The notes under the pieces are model-generated. The model had not been told where the DNA came from. It worked only from the letters and a program-made list of their open reading frames with translations, and did no database searches. Both the position numbers and the translations under genes were made by a program. From Calothrix brevissima NIES-22 (GTDB lineage Bacteria > Cyanobacteriota > Cyanobacteriia > Cyanobacteriales > Nostocaceae), in the NCBI RefSeq assembly GCF_002367995.1, contig NZ_AP018207.1, positions 4,711,083-4,775,082 of the forward strand: a stretch of 64,000 nt of DNA, written 5' to 3'. Position 1 is the stretch's first letter, and every line of letters starts with the position of its first letter. Below are positions 1 through 8,940 of this stretch, one piece after another.

Positions 1-1
1 C

Positions 2-3000
2 GACTTTGATGAAGAGTTTGGTGAAGAATCAGAGCAGCAAAATACTAAAATAAAAGCAGGATTGCATTACTTAGAAAAATTTGGTTTATTAGAACGAGCC
101 GAAAACTTTTCAAGCTTTATCGAATTTGAACTAAGCCATAATACCTTTACTGAGTCTATAGAGCAGTTTGAGGAATACAGCCGGATGAAGGATTTATCCC
201 GGTTTGAAGCAGACAACTTTGAGCGGCTGATTCAAGCAATGCATATTGCGAAAGCTTATTGTAATAGCAACGATCAACCGTTTCCCCTCGACCGTCTCAG
301 TGATGAAGCTGGAATTAGCTTACATGACCTGACTGCCAGAATCCGTGAACTGCAAAAGGCTGAAGTCTGTTCTTTTGAAATACCAATTACACTTGTGATT
401 ACCAAGGGTGTAAGAGGAGATGCCCGTAATAATCATGAACGCATTCGCCAGTTAGAAGACCAATTACTCAAAGTGCTTAATGAGTTGTTTGGTAATGAAA
501 ATGAAATACAAATAAATCTGCGTGGACTTGCTTCTCGACTTGACCTAGACAATAGTAAAAAAATCAGAGCATCCAACATCATAGATATTTTGGAAGGTTG
601 GGTTGCTCAAAAATGGCTAAAGTTAAGTAGAATTTCTATTGATGTAGTTCGCTTAGGAGAAATGGAAGTTGTAGAGCATTTACCTGGGCATAAAATTCTA
701 ACAACTACAGTATTGGAAGTTTTGTATCAAGCATTGAGAGATACAACAGGGGCGAGATTACCTCTGAAGTACGAATTAGGTAAACTTGCTAAAGAAATTA
801 CCCAAAAAACTCAACTTGACTGGAATAATGAAGAGTTAGAAGTTATTCTTTTGTGGCTGCACCAGAGAAAAATAATTCGATTAAGTGATGGGCTGAATCT
901 CTTTCAACAGTCGCTGAAAGTCCGTGTAATAAAAAACGCAAGTGTTTCCACAGTAAAACGCCGTTACCCGGAAGTTGAAGCTCACTATAATGAACAAACT
1001 CGTCGCACTCATTACATGGTGCAATATGGTCAGTTAAAGTTAACAGAACAGCGTCAGCAATTCGTTAGTGATTACTTTGGCACAAATCAAGAAGAGTTCC
1101 TTTCAAAGTACCAATTTTTGGCACAAGAGATTACCAGACCGATTCTTCCAGAAGACTACAACCGTATTCTAGAATCGCTTAACCCTGCTCAAAAAGAAAT
1201 CGTTCTTGCTTCAGACCCAGCAATAGCAGTAATAGCAGGCCCTGGTTCTGGTAAAACAAGAACTATTGTTCACCGGATTGCTTATCTTGTAAAAGTTAAG
1301 CAAGTTGAGCCGAAGCGTATTCTCGTTTTAGCTTACAACCGTAATGCAGTTAGAGAATTACGGCTACGGTTGCAAAAACTGATTGGCGAACAAGCGTCAC
1401 GAATTCGGGTTTTTACTTTCCACCGTTTAGCCTTATCACTTTTAGGACGGACAGTAGGTGAATATACTAAGAATCGAACAATGGACTTTGATCGGCTTTT
1501 GGTTGAAGCTTGCGAACTAATTGAAAAGGGTGAGGAATTTGAATATGCAGATGAAGATACTCAGGCACGACGAATTCAACTGTTAGGGAAATGAGAATAT
1601 ATCTTCGTTGATGAATATCAAGATGTCACCGAGAAAGAATATCGTTTGATTAAGTCAATTTCTGGCTTAAATGAATCTGAGGATAAAACACGATCAGTAC
1701 AAATTAATCTCTGTGTTATTGGAGATGATGATCAAAATGTTTTTACATTTAAAGGTGCTGATACTAAATATATTCTTCAATTTCAAGAAGAGTATAAAGC
1801 AAGACGACTACTACTTACCGAAAATTACCGCTCTACAAAAAACATTATTGAAACTGCTAATTGTCTTATACAAAATAACCCAATACGCTGTAAACAATCT
1901 CTAGAAGAGCAAGTCCGTATTAACTCCGAACGCCAAAATCTAAGAGGAGATCCAGTTTTGGCTTTAATATTCAATAATTTATCACAACAAGCAGGATGGA
2001 TTAAAGACAAAGTTAAATCCTGGATTCAAGCAGGGATTGCTCCTCATGAAATCGCTATTCTAGCTAGTCGTTGGGATGATTTGAGTCCTATTCGCTTGCT
2101 TTTAGAAAGAGAAAGTATTTCTACTTATGCACTTAAGAGTAATACTATCCCTTTAGTAAAAAACCGTTGTACTCGTCTACTAATTAATGCTTTACAGAAA
2201 GACTATAGTCTAGTTTTAAATCCTGAAGAATTAGTTCAGGAAAGATTTGAGGCATTTTTTGAGCGTACTGGTCGTAGCTTAACAGAACCTACTGTTAAAA
2301 CTTTAATAAATATTGCTAAAGATTTAGATAAAGAACGGGGCTATGGGTCTGAAGATGTTGTACTACCTATTAGTGGTGATGAAATATTGACTGCTATATT
2401 TGAATTTAACGAAAATGGTGAATCCTTCCTAGAAAATAACTCAGTTTTAGTTACTAGTTGTCATGGTTCAAAAGGTCTGGAGTTTCGTAAAGTCATACTT
2501 TTAACTGATGGATTTAAAACTAATGGTAATGAGCTTGAATCAGAAAGACGACTCTTTTATGTCGCTATGACTCGCGCCGAAGAAGAATTAGTTATTTGTT
2601 TTACTAAGCAGAGTACCTTTATACAGCAAGCTGCTTTAACTTCACAGGTCACTGCTTATACTGAAAATCAACTTCCTCAGTTAATGTGTTACTTTGATTT
2701 AACTCCAAGTGATGTTTATTTAGGATATGAAATCACTAAAAATAAACAAAATATTATTAAAAATTTATGTGAGCATGATCTTATTGAAATAAGAGCGAAT
2801 AATCATAATAATACTTGGAGTATATTTACAAGAAATAATGATGAAATTGGTTGTCTATCAAAGAGGGGGAGACGATTTCTTCAGCAGAAAGGTATGTCCC
2901 CTAGTCAATTTAAATTTCAGACCAATGAGATCACAGTTAAATATATCTATCATCATCTTAAAAGAGATGATATAAGTGGAGAAATTTTAGAGGATTGGTT

Positions 3001-3034
3001 TGTTGTCATTCCTCAAATTCGAGTATGCAGATAA
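2..3034 (+). pseudogene. Large UvrD-type superfamily 1 helicase, 5'-truncated by the window and split by an in-frame TGA
   Basis: The reading frame is open from the window edge, so the true start lies outside. The first part reaches helicase motif I (AGPGSGKT, about base 1238) and motif Ia. A TGA at 1592-1594 then falls just before motif II (VDEYQD, about 1609). The same frame continues with motif III (GDDDQNVFTFKGAD), motif IV (ENYRS), motif V (CHGSKGLEF) and motif VI (YVAMTRAEEE) and ends at 3034. The ATPase core is therefore UvrD/PcrA-like. The region before it is not clearly recognised and may follow a RecQ-like part, as in RecQ-UvrD fusions. Because both halves are otherwise well preserved, the stop looks recent: TGG to TGA would be one change. 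Without readthrough the first product lacks Walker B and is dead. A sequencing error is possible. Confidence 0.75.
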
Positions 3035-3695
3035 ATAATAACAACTATTGTACAGAACTTACATTAACGCTTCCAAAATCATGTTCATATTGTTGCAATC
3101 CAACTTGCACACTACTGAAGTTTGCTTCTGTAAAGACTACTTCTTCACCGAGTATTTCCGGGTGAATGATACCTCACCGCTTAATCGTAGCATTCTGGCA
3201 ACAATCACGGAAAACTACCTATACCCCACAAATAGGTGTTTAATAGCTGCACAGTTCATTGTCAATAAGCTCCAATTTTTTGAGAGGGTCTTTTGCTTCA
3301 AGCCCTTGACCCGTAAGGCTTTGACAATTATTGTCGCCCTTTGAACATGATACGGCAAGATAAATGGGTAAAAGTTCATTGAACTTGTCACAGACTATTA
3401 AGGCGCACATCACGTTATATATTTCTGTTAGAGCAGTTTCTTACCTAAAGAGTTATTTTTCTATTTTTTTTACTCATATATACAAACATGCTTGCATTAT
3501 CAACAGGCAGTATGTAACTTGGCTAGTGTGCAGTTTATTTGGAGATAGGTTGAACTATAGATGTATTTGAGTTGAGCTATACCTGTACTAAACTGGCATA
3601 TTTGGTAAATTATTTTCTAATTTATAAACAGTTTAGTAATGTGTTAGTTCAATTCGCTTCTCATTAATGTTGTCTTTTACTTGGAATTGAGTTTG
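3035..3695. other. Non-coding stretch, no feature recognised
   Basis: About 660 bases between the helicase remnant and the first gene of the element-like cluster. The short open frames here (98 and 68 codons) have no recognisable sequence and no good ribosome site, so I do not call them. The stretch is AT-rich and probably carries the promoter for the following operon. Confidence 0.4.
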
Positions 3696-4094
3696 ATGAT
3701 ATGTGAAAACGTTATCTACACCCAAAAAACACTTGCCGAAAGATACGGGATTTCAATCTCTGCTTTACAAAAGTGGTATCCCTATGCCGGTATAGTAAAA
3801 CCGCGAAAGCGGGGAGGATATTTTGATGCAGCAACAGTTGAGATTGCTGATGTTTTCTATGTTGCTACCAAAATTCGGCGGTTGACATATAAGGAATATT
3901 TACAGCAAGTAATTCCTGCTGGTGGCTTAGATGCTTATTTACAAAAAGTTAATGGTCTAACCCTTTATAACTTTTTGACCAAGCATATATCTGATGAAGA
4001 AAAAAACAACCCAATTGTGCAATCAGTAATTAGGAGAATTGAGCGCAATGAAGCATATCAACAAAGTGGCAGAGACTTTGCAGGTGTCGCCTGA
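3696..4094 (+). CDS. Hypothetical protein with an N-terminal helix-turn-helix-like segment
   Basis: About 132 residues from ATG 3696; a TTG at 3681 is an in-frame alternative. The N-terminus (TQKTLAERYGISISALQKWYP) reads like a MerR- or Xre-type helix-turn-helix, and the remainder is helical and charged. It is the first gene of a long same-strand cluster and overlaps the next gene by 47 bases, which suggests translational coupling. A DNA-binding or regulatory role for the element is an inference; the family is not recognised. Confidence 0.6.
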   Translation: MICENVIYTQKTLAERYGISISALQKWYPYAGIVKPRKRGGYFDAATVEIADVFYVATKIRRLTYKEYLQQVIPAGGLDAYLQKVNGLTLYNFLTKHISDEEKNNPIVQSVIRRIERNEAYQQSGRDFAGVA

Positions 4095-4668
4095 TGTAGT
4101 ACGCACCTGCTGTCGGTTGCTAGATTTAGCTTTACAGGCAAATGATACGCTTGACGAAACAATCGAACAGCAGTTAGTTCAACTTAAAGAAATAGCTTCT
4201 CGTGAAGGTATGTCCTTGGAAGAAGCTGCCCAGCACTTGATTGCAATGCGCGATCGCAAATCAGAAGTAGGCGAACATAAGTTCGACAAGCGCGAGTATA
4301 TTAAACAGCGATTTGGCGTAGATCCAGAACAAGCTTCCCCCGATAGTTTTGTAGGAATACTGTACCGGGATGCAGACAGGGGTATTCAGTTAGGAGAATT
4401 ACGCCATAAAGTGGTGCTTGAATCTTCCACACTTGCTCTAGAAGAATTTGTTTTTCATGGCAGTAGTTCGCTGGCTGAAGGTAATACTTCCGTTCCATCT
4501 GGTTACGACCAGGCGCAAGAGCGAATCAATTCGCGCATCGATAACGATTTTTTCGGCAAAGTGAATTGGGCAGAAGAGACTCATCCACTCTTGGTCGGTA
4601 CATCGACACCGCAGCCGAGACAGTTGAAGTCCTCGCAGCCGAAAACCGGGCAATCTCCGAAGAAATAG
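4048..4668 (+). CDS. Hypothetical protein, helical N-terminus and Pro/Gln/Ser-rich tail
   Basis: 206 residues from ATG 4048, inside the end of the previous gene. The N-terminal 60 residues look like a helix-turn-helix (VAETLQVSPDVVRTCCRLLD) followed by a helical segment. The middle (KREYIKQRFGVDPEQASPDSF) is charged, and the C-terminus (TSTPQPRQLKSSQPKTGQSPKK) is probably disordered. No membrane segment or signal peptide. Part of the overlapping cluster of element genes. Family not recognised. Confidence 0.6.
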   Translation: MKHINKVAETLQVSPDVVRTCCRLLDLALQANDTLDETIEQQLVQLKEIASREGMSLEEAAQHLIAMRDRKSEVGEHKFDKREYIKQRFGVDPEQASPDSFVGILYRDADRGIQLGELRHKVVLESSTLALEEFVFHGSSSLAEGNTSVPSGYDQAQERINSRIDNDFFGKVNWAEETHPLLVGTSTPQPRQLKSSQPKTGQSPKK

Positions 4669-4676
4669 TAGCTCAG

Positions 4677-4925
4677 ATGCTACCCATCTGCTATCGAATA
4701 CGGGATGAGAGTTTACTTAATTTGAGAAAAACATCTACCCAAGCAGTTGGTATAAATTTACTTTCGGTAGTAGCTGGTACTGTGGTTGGGACATGGGTAG
4801 CGATTCCCCCAACGCAGGATAAACAGGAGATTTACAGCATCCAGCCAATTTTGATTGGTGTAGGCATAGGTGAATTAGTTGGTTTAATTCTGGCATTAGT
4901 AGTTATTTGGTTTACCAGGGAGTAA
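4677..4925 (+). CDS. Small membrane protein with two predicted transmembrane segments
   Basis: 82 residues from ATG 4677, eight bases after the previous stop. An upstream TTG at 4566 would give 119 residues but overlaps the previous gene by about 100 bases, so I prefer the ATG. A short soluble N-terminus (LPICYRIRDESLL) precedes two hydrophobic helices (NLLSVVAGTVVGTWVAIPP and ILIGVGIGELVGLILALVVIWF). It lies directly upstream of another tiny membrane protein. A structural role in an envelope complex is plausible but unproven. Confidence 0.5.
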   Translation: MLPICYRIRDESLLNLRKTSTQAVGINLLSVVAGTVVGTWVAIPPTQDKQEIYSIQPILIGVGIGELVGLILALVVIWFTRE

Positions 4926-4927
4926 GT

Positions 4928-5146
4928 ATGAGTGCAGCATTTGACTTTTTGGTTAACACTGCGGGTGGTTTGTTGATGAACTTGGGTGTTTCTGGGATGA
5001 TAGGACAGCTATTGGGAGTGGGAGCCACGCTTGCCTTGCACCCTCTGTTGCTACTTACCGGGATAGTTGTGGGTGGTGCAGGAATTGCGATCGCCCGCGA
5101 GTTAAACAAGCGCCCTCAGTTGCAGTTGGTTGTTGATAATACGTGA
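4928..5146 (+). CDS. Small hydrophobic membrane protein
   Basis: 72 residues from ATG 4928, preceded by AGGGAG as ribosome site; the previous stop is two bases upstream. Almost the whole protein is hydrophobic (LLMNLGVSGMIGQLLGVGATLALHPLLLLTGIVVGGAGIAIA), with two helices and a short charged tail. Its size and shape recall the small pilin- or VirB2/VirB3-like subunits of transfer systems, but no sequence relationship can be claimed. It lies within the membrane-protein run upstream of the lytic enzymes and FtsK. Confidence 0.55.
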   Translation: MSAAFDFLVNTAGGLLMNLGVSGMIGQLLGVGATLALHPLLLLTGIVVGGAGIAIARELNKRPQLQLVVDNT

Positions 5147-5156
5147 GGGGTAAATT

Positions 5157-5999
5157 ATGTTTACTCCTACACCTGTACGAAATAAACAACCAAGTCGAAG
5201 AAGACAAAAGGTAAATGTTACCCTGTGGACGGTTTGTTCGACTGTTAGTGCGCTGTCTGTTATTGGGGCGGTTGCATTAATGGTTGGATGGAAGCAACAA
5301 ATTCCAAGTAATCAGATATCGGAGGTACAGCAAGTAAAGGCGCAAGTTGCCCAAATTCGAGAAGTGTACTTAGAAAAGCTGTCCCGTACTGACTACAATA
5401 TAGACCATCTGTCCAGTTACTCCTCTGTAGAGGGTGCGCCTACTCTTACAGGCTGGCGACAGTTGGCGGCGGCATTGTGGGGACAGCAATTGCGGGGTGA
5501 AATATCCAGAATGCAGGCTAATGAGAAATCTGGATTTTACCGCCTTCACTATATGCCAGCACTGGAGATAGTTAAGTTCAACTCGCTGGATGTTTTACTA
5601 GAAGCGGCTTCTGGAAATAATAGTTTTTATTGGGGATACCGCAAAACCGATGGTACGAAAGTTGAGGAGAAGATACCAACCGGGGCTGCTGCTGTTTTGA
5701 TCTTGGGTAAATTAGAGGCGATTGATTACGCCCAGAATTTGGAATCTCAACCATCGGTCGATCTCAATCAAATGCTAATTCAGATTAAGAATGCTCAAGA
5801 ACCATACTCGCTTGCACAGGCGCAGTTATTACGGGCGCGGGGGTATTTAGATCCAGTAGAGCAGATGGCACAGGTGGCAGATATCCGCGAGAAAATACGC
5901 CAGAAGGAGGAGGAAAGGCGAATATATCTCCAACAAATGAACAAGCAATTACCTCAGCCGATTCCTAATAGAAAGCCTGTTAATAAATCAGGGGAGTGA
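5157..5999 (+). CDS. Hypothetical bitopic membrane protein, 280 residues
   Basis: Start ATG 5157 with GAGGGG nine bases upstream. A basic N-terminus (NKQPSRRRQK) is followed by one membrane helix (VCSTVSALSVIGAVALMVGW, about residues 25-45) and a long hydrophilic, probably periplasmic or extracytoplasmic domain with helical charged stretches (IREKIRQKEEERRIYLQQMNKQ). The topology resembles VirB8- or VirB10-like scaffold subunits, but no family motif is visible. It ends five bases before the next start, so the genes are one transcription unit. Confidence 0.65.
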   Translation: MFTPTPVRNKQPSRRRQKVNVTLWTVCSTVSALSVIGAVALMVGWKQQIPSNQISEVQQVKAQVAQIREVYLEKLSRTDYNIDHLSSYSSVEGAPTLTGWRQLAAALWGQQLRGEISRMQANEKSGFYRLHYMPALEIVKFNSLDVLLEAASGNNSFYWGYRKTDGTKVEEKIPTGAAAVLILGKLEAIDYAQNLESQPSVDLNQMLIQIKNAQEPYSLAQAQLLRARGYLDPVEQMAQVADIREKIRQKEEERRIYLQQMNKQLPQPIPNRKPVNKSGE

Positions 6000-6003
6000 T
6001 GTC

Positions 6004-6570
6004 ATGTATGTTAAGTTTGCTGCTGCGATAATTTGCATAGCTTTGTGTTCGCTCAATGTTGTAGCGGCAGTCAAACGTACCCCTATTCGTACTACCCTGG
6101 AAGGTTCAACTCGGACAACGGTTGAAATGATGCCATCTCCCAATTCAGAAGTGCATTGGATGAGTGCAGTTATATTTCTGGCTGGGTTTGCTTGTTTCTT
6201 GAGTTGGGGCATTTCTGACTATAACAATGCAGTTGAAGAAGCTGATGCAGTGTCTGAGAATTTGGGAAATTCTGGCAATCAACAACTTCATGTTGGTGTT
6301 TCTAATACTGATATTCAGCCTTCTTTAATCCCCCCAGTTTCGCCTCTTGGGATGAGATTTAATAACGAGTTTTCTGCTAAAAATGTCGTTCAATTTTCTC
6401 CTCGTTCTACTGTTTCTGGATTAGGGCGAGTAGATAGTAGTCAGTTTGTTGAAGATGGAGTACAAAATCAACCTGGAATGTTATCTCCAGAAGAGTTTTA
6501 CGCCCAACTTCAAGATGAAGATTTTTGGGAAGATACTAACTCCCAAATAAATAATAAACCCGCCAGCTAG
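6004..6570 (+). CDS. Hypothetical membrane protein with two hydrophobic segments
   Basis: 188 residues from ATG 6004. The N-terminal hydrophobic stretch (FAAAIICIALCSLNVVAAV) could be a signal peptide or anchor. A second helix (AVIFLAGFACFLSWGI, about residues 58-73) is followed by a polar, Ser/Asn-rich tail of over 100 residues. Family not recognised. It lies in the compact membrane cluster, with GGGGAG and the previous stop immediately upstream. Confidence 0.6.
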   Translation: MYVKFAAAIICIALCSLNVVAAVKRTPIRTTLEGSTRTTVEMMPSPNSEVHWMSAVIFLAGFACFLSWGISDYNNAVEEADAVSENLGNSGNQQLHVGVSNTDIQPSLIPPVSPLGMRFNNEFSAKNVVQFSPRSTVSGLGRVDSSQFVEDGVQNQPGMLSPEEFYAQLQDEDFWEDTNSQINNKPAS

Positions 6571-6592
6571 TTAGTTAATTTGAGGTCATATT

Positions 6593-7081
6593 ATGAGTAG
6601 AAATCAACGCCGTAATTTTGATGTTGATTATTCTGAAGGTGGAGCAATTGTGCCTGCCAATCGATTGCAAAATATGTTGCAGCAGGTACAGCAAGGAGGA
6701 ATAATAAATCAGCAACCTAACATTTCTCCTATGACCACTTATGATACTCAACCAGTAGAGGTGAGGTATATTAATGCACCTACTGCTTATAAGCCGAGAG
6801 TTCCTCAGATAGAAATTCCCTACATTGAGACGTGGAAAGCACATCGGCTACACCCGCAGAATCCCTGGAGATTTGGCTGGTATCCAGTATATTTTTTATC
6901 TGATGTAATTAAATCTCCTGTGGGTGTCGCTGCTGTAGGAGTGTGGTTGTTAATAATGCTGTTGAATTTTCTCCTTAATGGCAGTTACACCGGGCCAGGA
7001 TATGCAGCTGGGAAAAAGATTGAAGTTGTACCCAAGGAAGTTCCTTCTTTTGCCCTGCCTGTGGTTAAGCAGTTGGATTAA
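6593..7081 (+). CDS. Hypothetical membrane protein, polar N-terminal domain and one C-terminal helix
   Basis: 162 residues from ATG 6593, with TTTGAGG upstream. The first 110 residues are polar and Gln/Pro-rich. One membrane helix follows (VGVAAVGVWLLIMLLNFLL, about residues 115-133) and then a short tail. Its stop codon overlaps the next ATG (TAATG), a sign of coupling. The family is not recognised. Most of the mass is on the N-terminal side, presumably cytoplasmic. Confidence 0.6.
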   Translation: MSRNQRRNFDVDYSEGGAIVPANRLQNMLQQVQQGGIINQQPNISPMTTYDTQPVEVRYINAPTAYKPRVPQIEIPYIETWKAHRLHPQNPWRFGWYPVYFLSDVIKSPVGVAAVGVWLLIMLLNFLLNGSYTGPGYAAGKKIEVVPKEVPSFALPVVKQLD

Positions 7082-7422
7082 TGTGGGTAAAGGCAATTTT
7101 TTGGTTCGTACTGCTGGTGTGGATTGCAGATATCTTGCAACCAGGATATTTGCAGTTTTATAACTGGCGTAATGTTGTGGCGTTAGCACAAAAGCTTCAA
7201 TTTTTATCGCCGGCTGCTGTTTCTACTGCTGCACCTAGCGTGAATATATCTTCTAATCCTGTCTCTACGCACTATTCCCCTAAAGTTAAGGAATCTGCAA
7301 CATCCGAAGATGGCCTAAATTCTCCTGATTGTCGTGTAGCTCAGAATGATTTTGAGGAAGTATTGAGTACTGCAAAAATTGGTTGTTGGCAGGTTTCTCC
7401 TGCTAATGCAAAAAGGCGTTGA
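7081..7422 (+). CDS. Small signal-anchor protein, unknown
   Basis: 113 residues from ATG 7081, overlapping the previous stop by one base. An N-terminal hydrophobic segment (AIFWFVLLVWIADIL) is followed by a Ser/Pro-rich, probably extracytoplasmic region with two cysteines near the end (SPDCRV and KIGCWQV). They could form a disulfide. The next gene starts five bases after its stop. No family recognised; its position immediately before two peptidoglycan enzymes suggests an envelope role. Confidence 0.5.
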   Translation: MWVKAIFWFVLLVWIADILQPGYLQFYNWRNVVALAQKLQFLSPAAVSTAAPSVNISSNPVSTHYSPKVKESATSEDGLNSPDCRVAQNDFEEVLSTAKIGCWQVSPANAKRR

Positions 7423-7426
7423 GGCA

Positions 7427-8077
7427 ATGCGAATAATCTTTGAAACTGACGGTAAAAAGGAGGTTAGTAATTCGACTGTAACTAGTTTGGATGAGACAGC
7501 CGATACTAATTCGAGTGAAAGTTGGAGATATGCGATCGCAACCTCAGTTGTCATTGCAGCTATGGTCATTCCCCAGGTTTCTGGATGGATTGAATCTCAA
7601 TTGTTAGTTAAATCTTTCCAGAATCTAATACTACCTAGAACTGTTGTTAGTAATAAGGTTTTAAATAACGGTCGAATTGCCTTTCCAACTGCGGCTGGTA
7701 CTCCTGTAACTAGTGAATTTGGTTGGCGGACACACCCCATTACAGGCGATCGCAAGTTTCACAGAGGAATTGATTTTGGCGCAGCCAAGGGTACTCCAAT
7801 TTATGCGGTTGATGCTGGTCGAGTAATTTTTGCGGGTGACAGGGATGGTTACGGCAAAGCAGTTGTTATTCAGCATCAGGGAAGTTTATCTACTCTCTAC
7901 GGTCATGCCAGTCAGCTGTATGTACAGCAGGGACAACAAGTTGTCCGTGGGCAGATGATTGCAGCAGTAGGTAGTACGGGCTTTTCGACGGGGCCGCATT
8001 TACATTTTGAGGTTCACGTTAATGGTGTAGCGCAGAACCCCCGCCCTTATTTACACGAATATTTAGCAAACCGTTGA
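7427..8077 (+). CDS. M23-family (LytM) peptidoglycan endopeptidase, membrane anchored
   Basis: 216 residues from ATG 7427; ATG 7406 is an alternative. A membrane anchor (AIATSVVIAAMVIPQVSGW) is followed by a complete M23 domain. Visible are the zinc ligands HRGID (about residue 113), the YGH motif and the HLHFEV motif (about residue 191), with the usual strands (GTPIYAVDAGRVIFAG, VVIQHQG). These enzymes are zinc endopeptidases that cut cell-wall peptide cross-bridges outside the membrane. All metal ligands are present, so it should be active. The setting next to a GH104-type enzyme and an FtsK translocase suggests local wall opening for a DNA-transfer apparatus, which is inference. Confidence 0.85.
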   Translation: MRIIFETDGKKEVSNSTVTSLDETADTNSSESWRYAIATSVVIAAMVIPQVSGWIESQLLVKSFQNLILPRTVVSNKVLNNGRIAFPTAAGTPVTSEFGWRTHPITGDRKFHRGIDFGAAKGTPIYAVDAGRVIFAGDRDGYGKAVVIQHQGSLSTLYGHASQLYVQQGQQVVRGQMIAAVGSTGFSTGPHLHFEVHVNGVAQNPRPYLHEYLANR

Positions 8078-8103
8078 AAGTTATTTAGCTATTGGCAAGA
8101 GCA

Positions 8104-8931
8104 ATGCAAATTGTACCGATTTTTATATCAGGTGTGGTTGGTGCAGCCTGCTCTGTTGCATTTTCTTTCGGAGTAGCTTCACTGCCATGTGGATTGGTAT
8201 CCAAGGGTGCAGATACTGTTTGCCAAGTGCGTAGTTTCGGTAAGGCAGTTGATAGTTGGAAATTTGGGTTTATTGTTGGTGGTTTAGCAGGATTGATTTT
8301 CAGTCCTCGTCATCAATTTATATCCCGTTTTCAACCAATTCATTTGTCAACTGCTTCCTTAATTACTTTAGGCATTTATTTTTCAATTTCTCAAGGTAAG
8401 AGTGTTTCTTCATTGTCGTCAAATAGTTTAAGAATCAGAGTTAATACAAGTTCTTACTCACCACATCTTTATTCACCACGTTTGAGTGCTTTTTTAGCAA
8501 CAATTCGTTGGGCAGAAACAGGAACCAGTGAGTCAGAAAGTTATCGCAAGTTAGTATTTAACGGAACTTTTAATAATTTTTCTACACACCCGTTAAAGAA
8601 ACAGTGCGCTCCTATTAATGGTAAAAATATTTGTTCGACTGCGGCTGGTGCTTATCAAATGTTGGATATAAGTTGGTATGACCTTCAGCCAAAGTTAAAC
8701 TTAAAAGATTTTAGTCCAGCTTCTCAGGACAAAATGGCAATTGAATATATTCGTCGTAATAATGCTTTCAGTGACATTGAAGCAGGAAGGTTTGATACTG
8801 CTGTATGCAAAGTAGGCAGAATTTGGGCTTCGTTTCCTTGTAATAATTACAATCAAAATGCTAAAACAATTGCTCAATTAAGAACTTACTATCAGCAGCA
8901 ATTACAAAAGTTTGAAATTTCTAGAAAGTGA
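8104..8931 (+). CDS. GH104 / lambda-R-type lytic transglycosylase with N-terminal membrane segments
   Basis: 275 residues from ATG 8104, with AAGAG just upstream. Two or three hydrophobic segments occupy the first 100 residues. The C-terminal domain carries the pattern of lambda endolysin-like enzymes: FLATIRWAETGT with the presumed catalytic Glu (about residue 138), then HP, STAAGAYQML and DFSPASQDKMAIEYI. Such enzymes cleave the glycan backbone of peptidoglycan. A membrane-anchored form fits a VirB1-like wall-opening subunit rather than a phage endolysin, since no holin or phage structural gene is nearby. A pair of cysteines (KKQCAPINGKNIC) may form a disulfide. Confidence 0.75.
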   Translation: MQIVPIFISGVVGAACSVAFSFGVASLPCGLVSKGADTVCQVRSFGKAVDSWKFGFIVGGLAGLIFSPRHQFISRFQPIHLSTASLITLGIYFSISQGKSVSSLSSNSLRIRVNTSSYSPHLYSPRLSAFLATIRWAETGTSESESYRKLVFNGTFNNFSTHPLKKQCAPINGKNICSTAAGAYQMLDISWYDLQPKLNLKDFSPASQDKMAIEYIRRNNAFSDIEAGRFDTAVCKVGRIWASFPCNNYNQNAKTIAQLRTYYQQQLQKFEISRK

Positions 8932-8940
8932 AACTTAGTA

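Noticed and set aside
3048-3570. Two open frames of 98 and 68 codons
   Set aside because: No recognisable sequence or ribosome site, and their composition looks like random AT-rich DNA.
8104-8931. Phage endolysin / prophage reading of the GH104-type gene
   Set aside because: No holin, capsid, tail or terminase gene lies nearby, and the protein has membrane segments; an element transfer role fits better.
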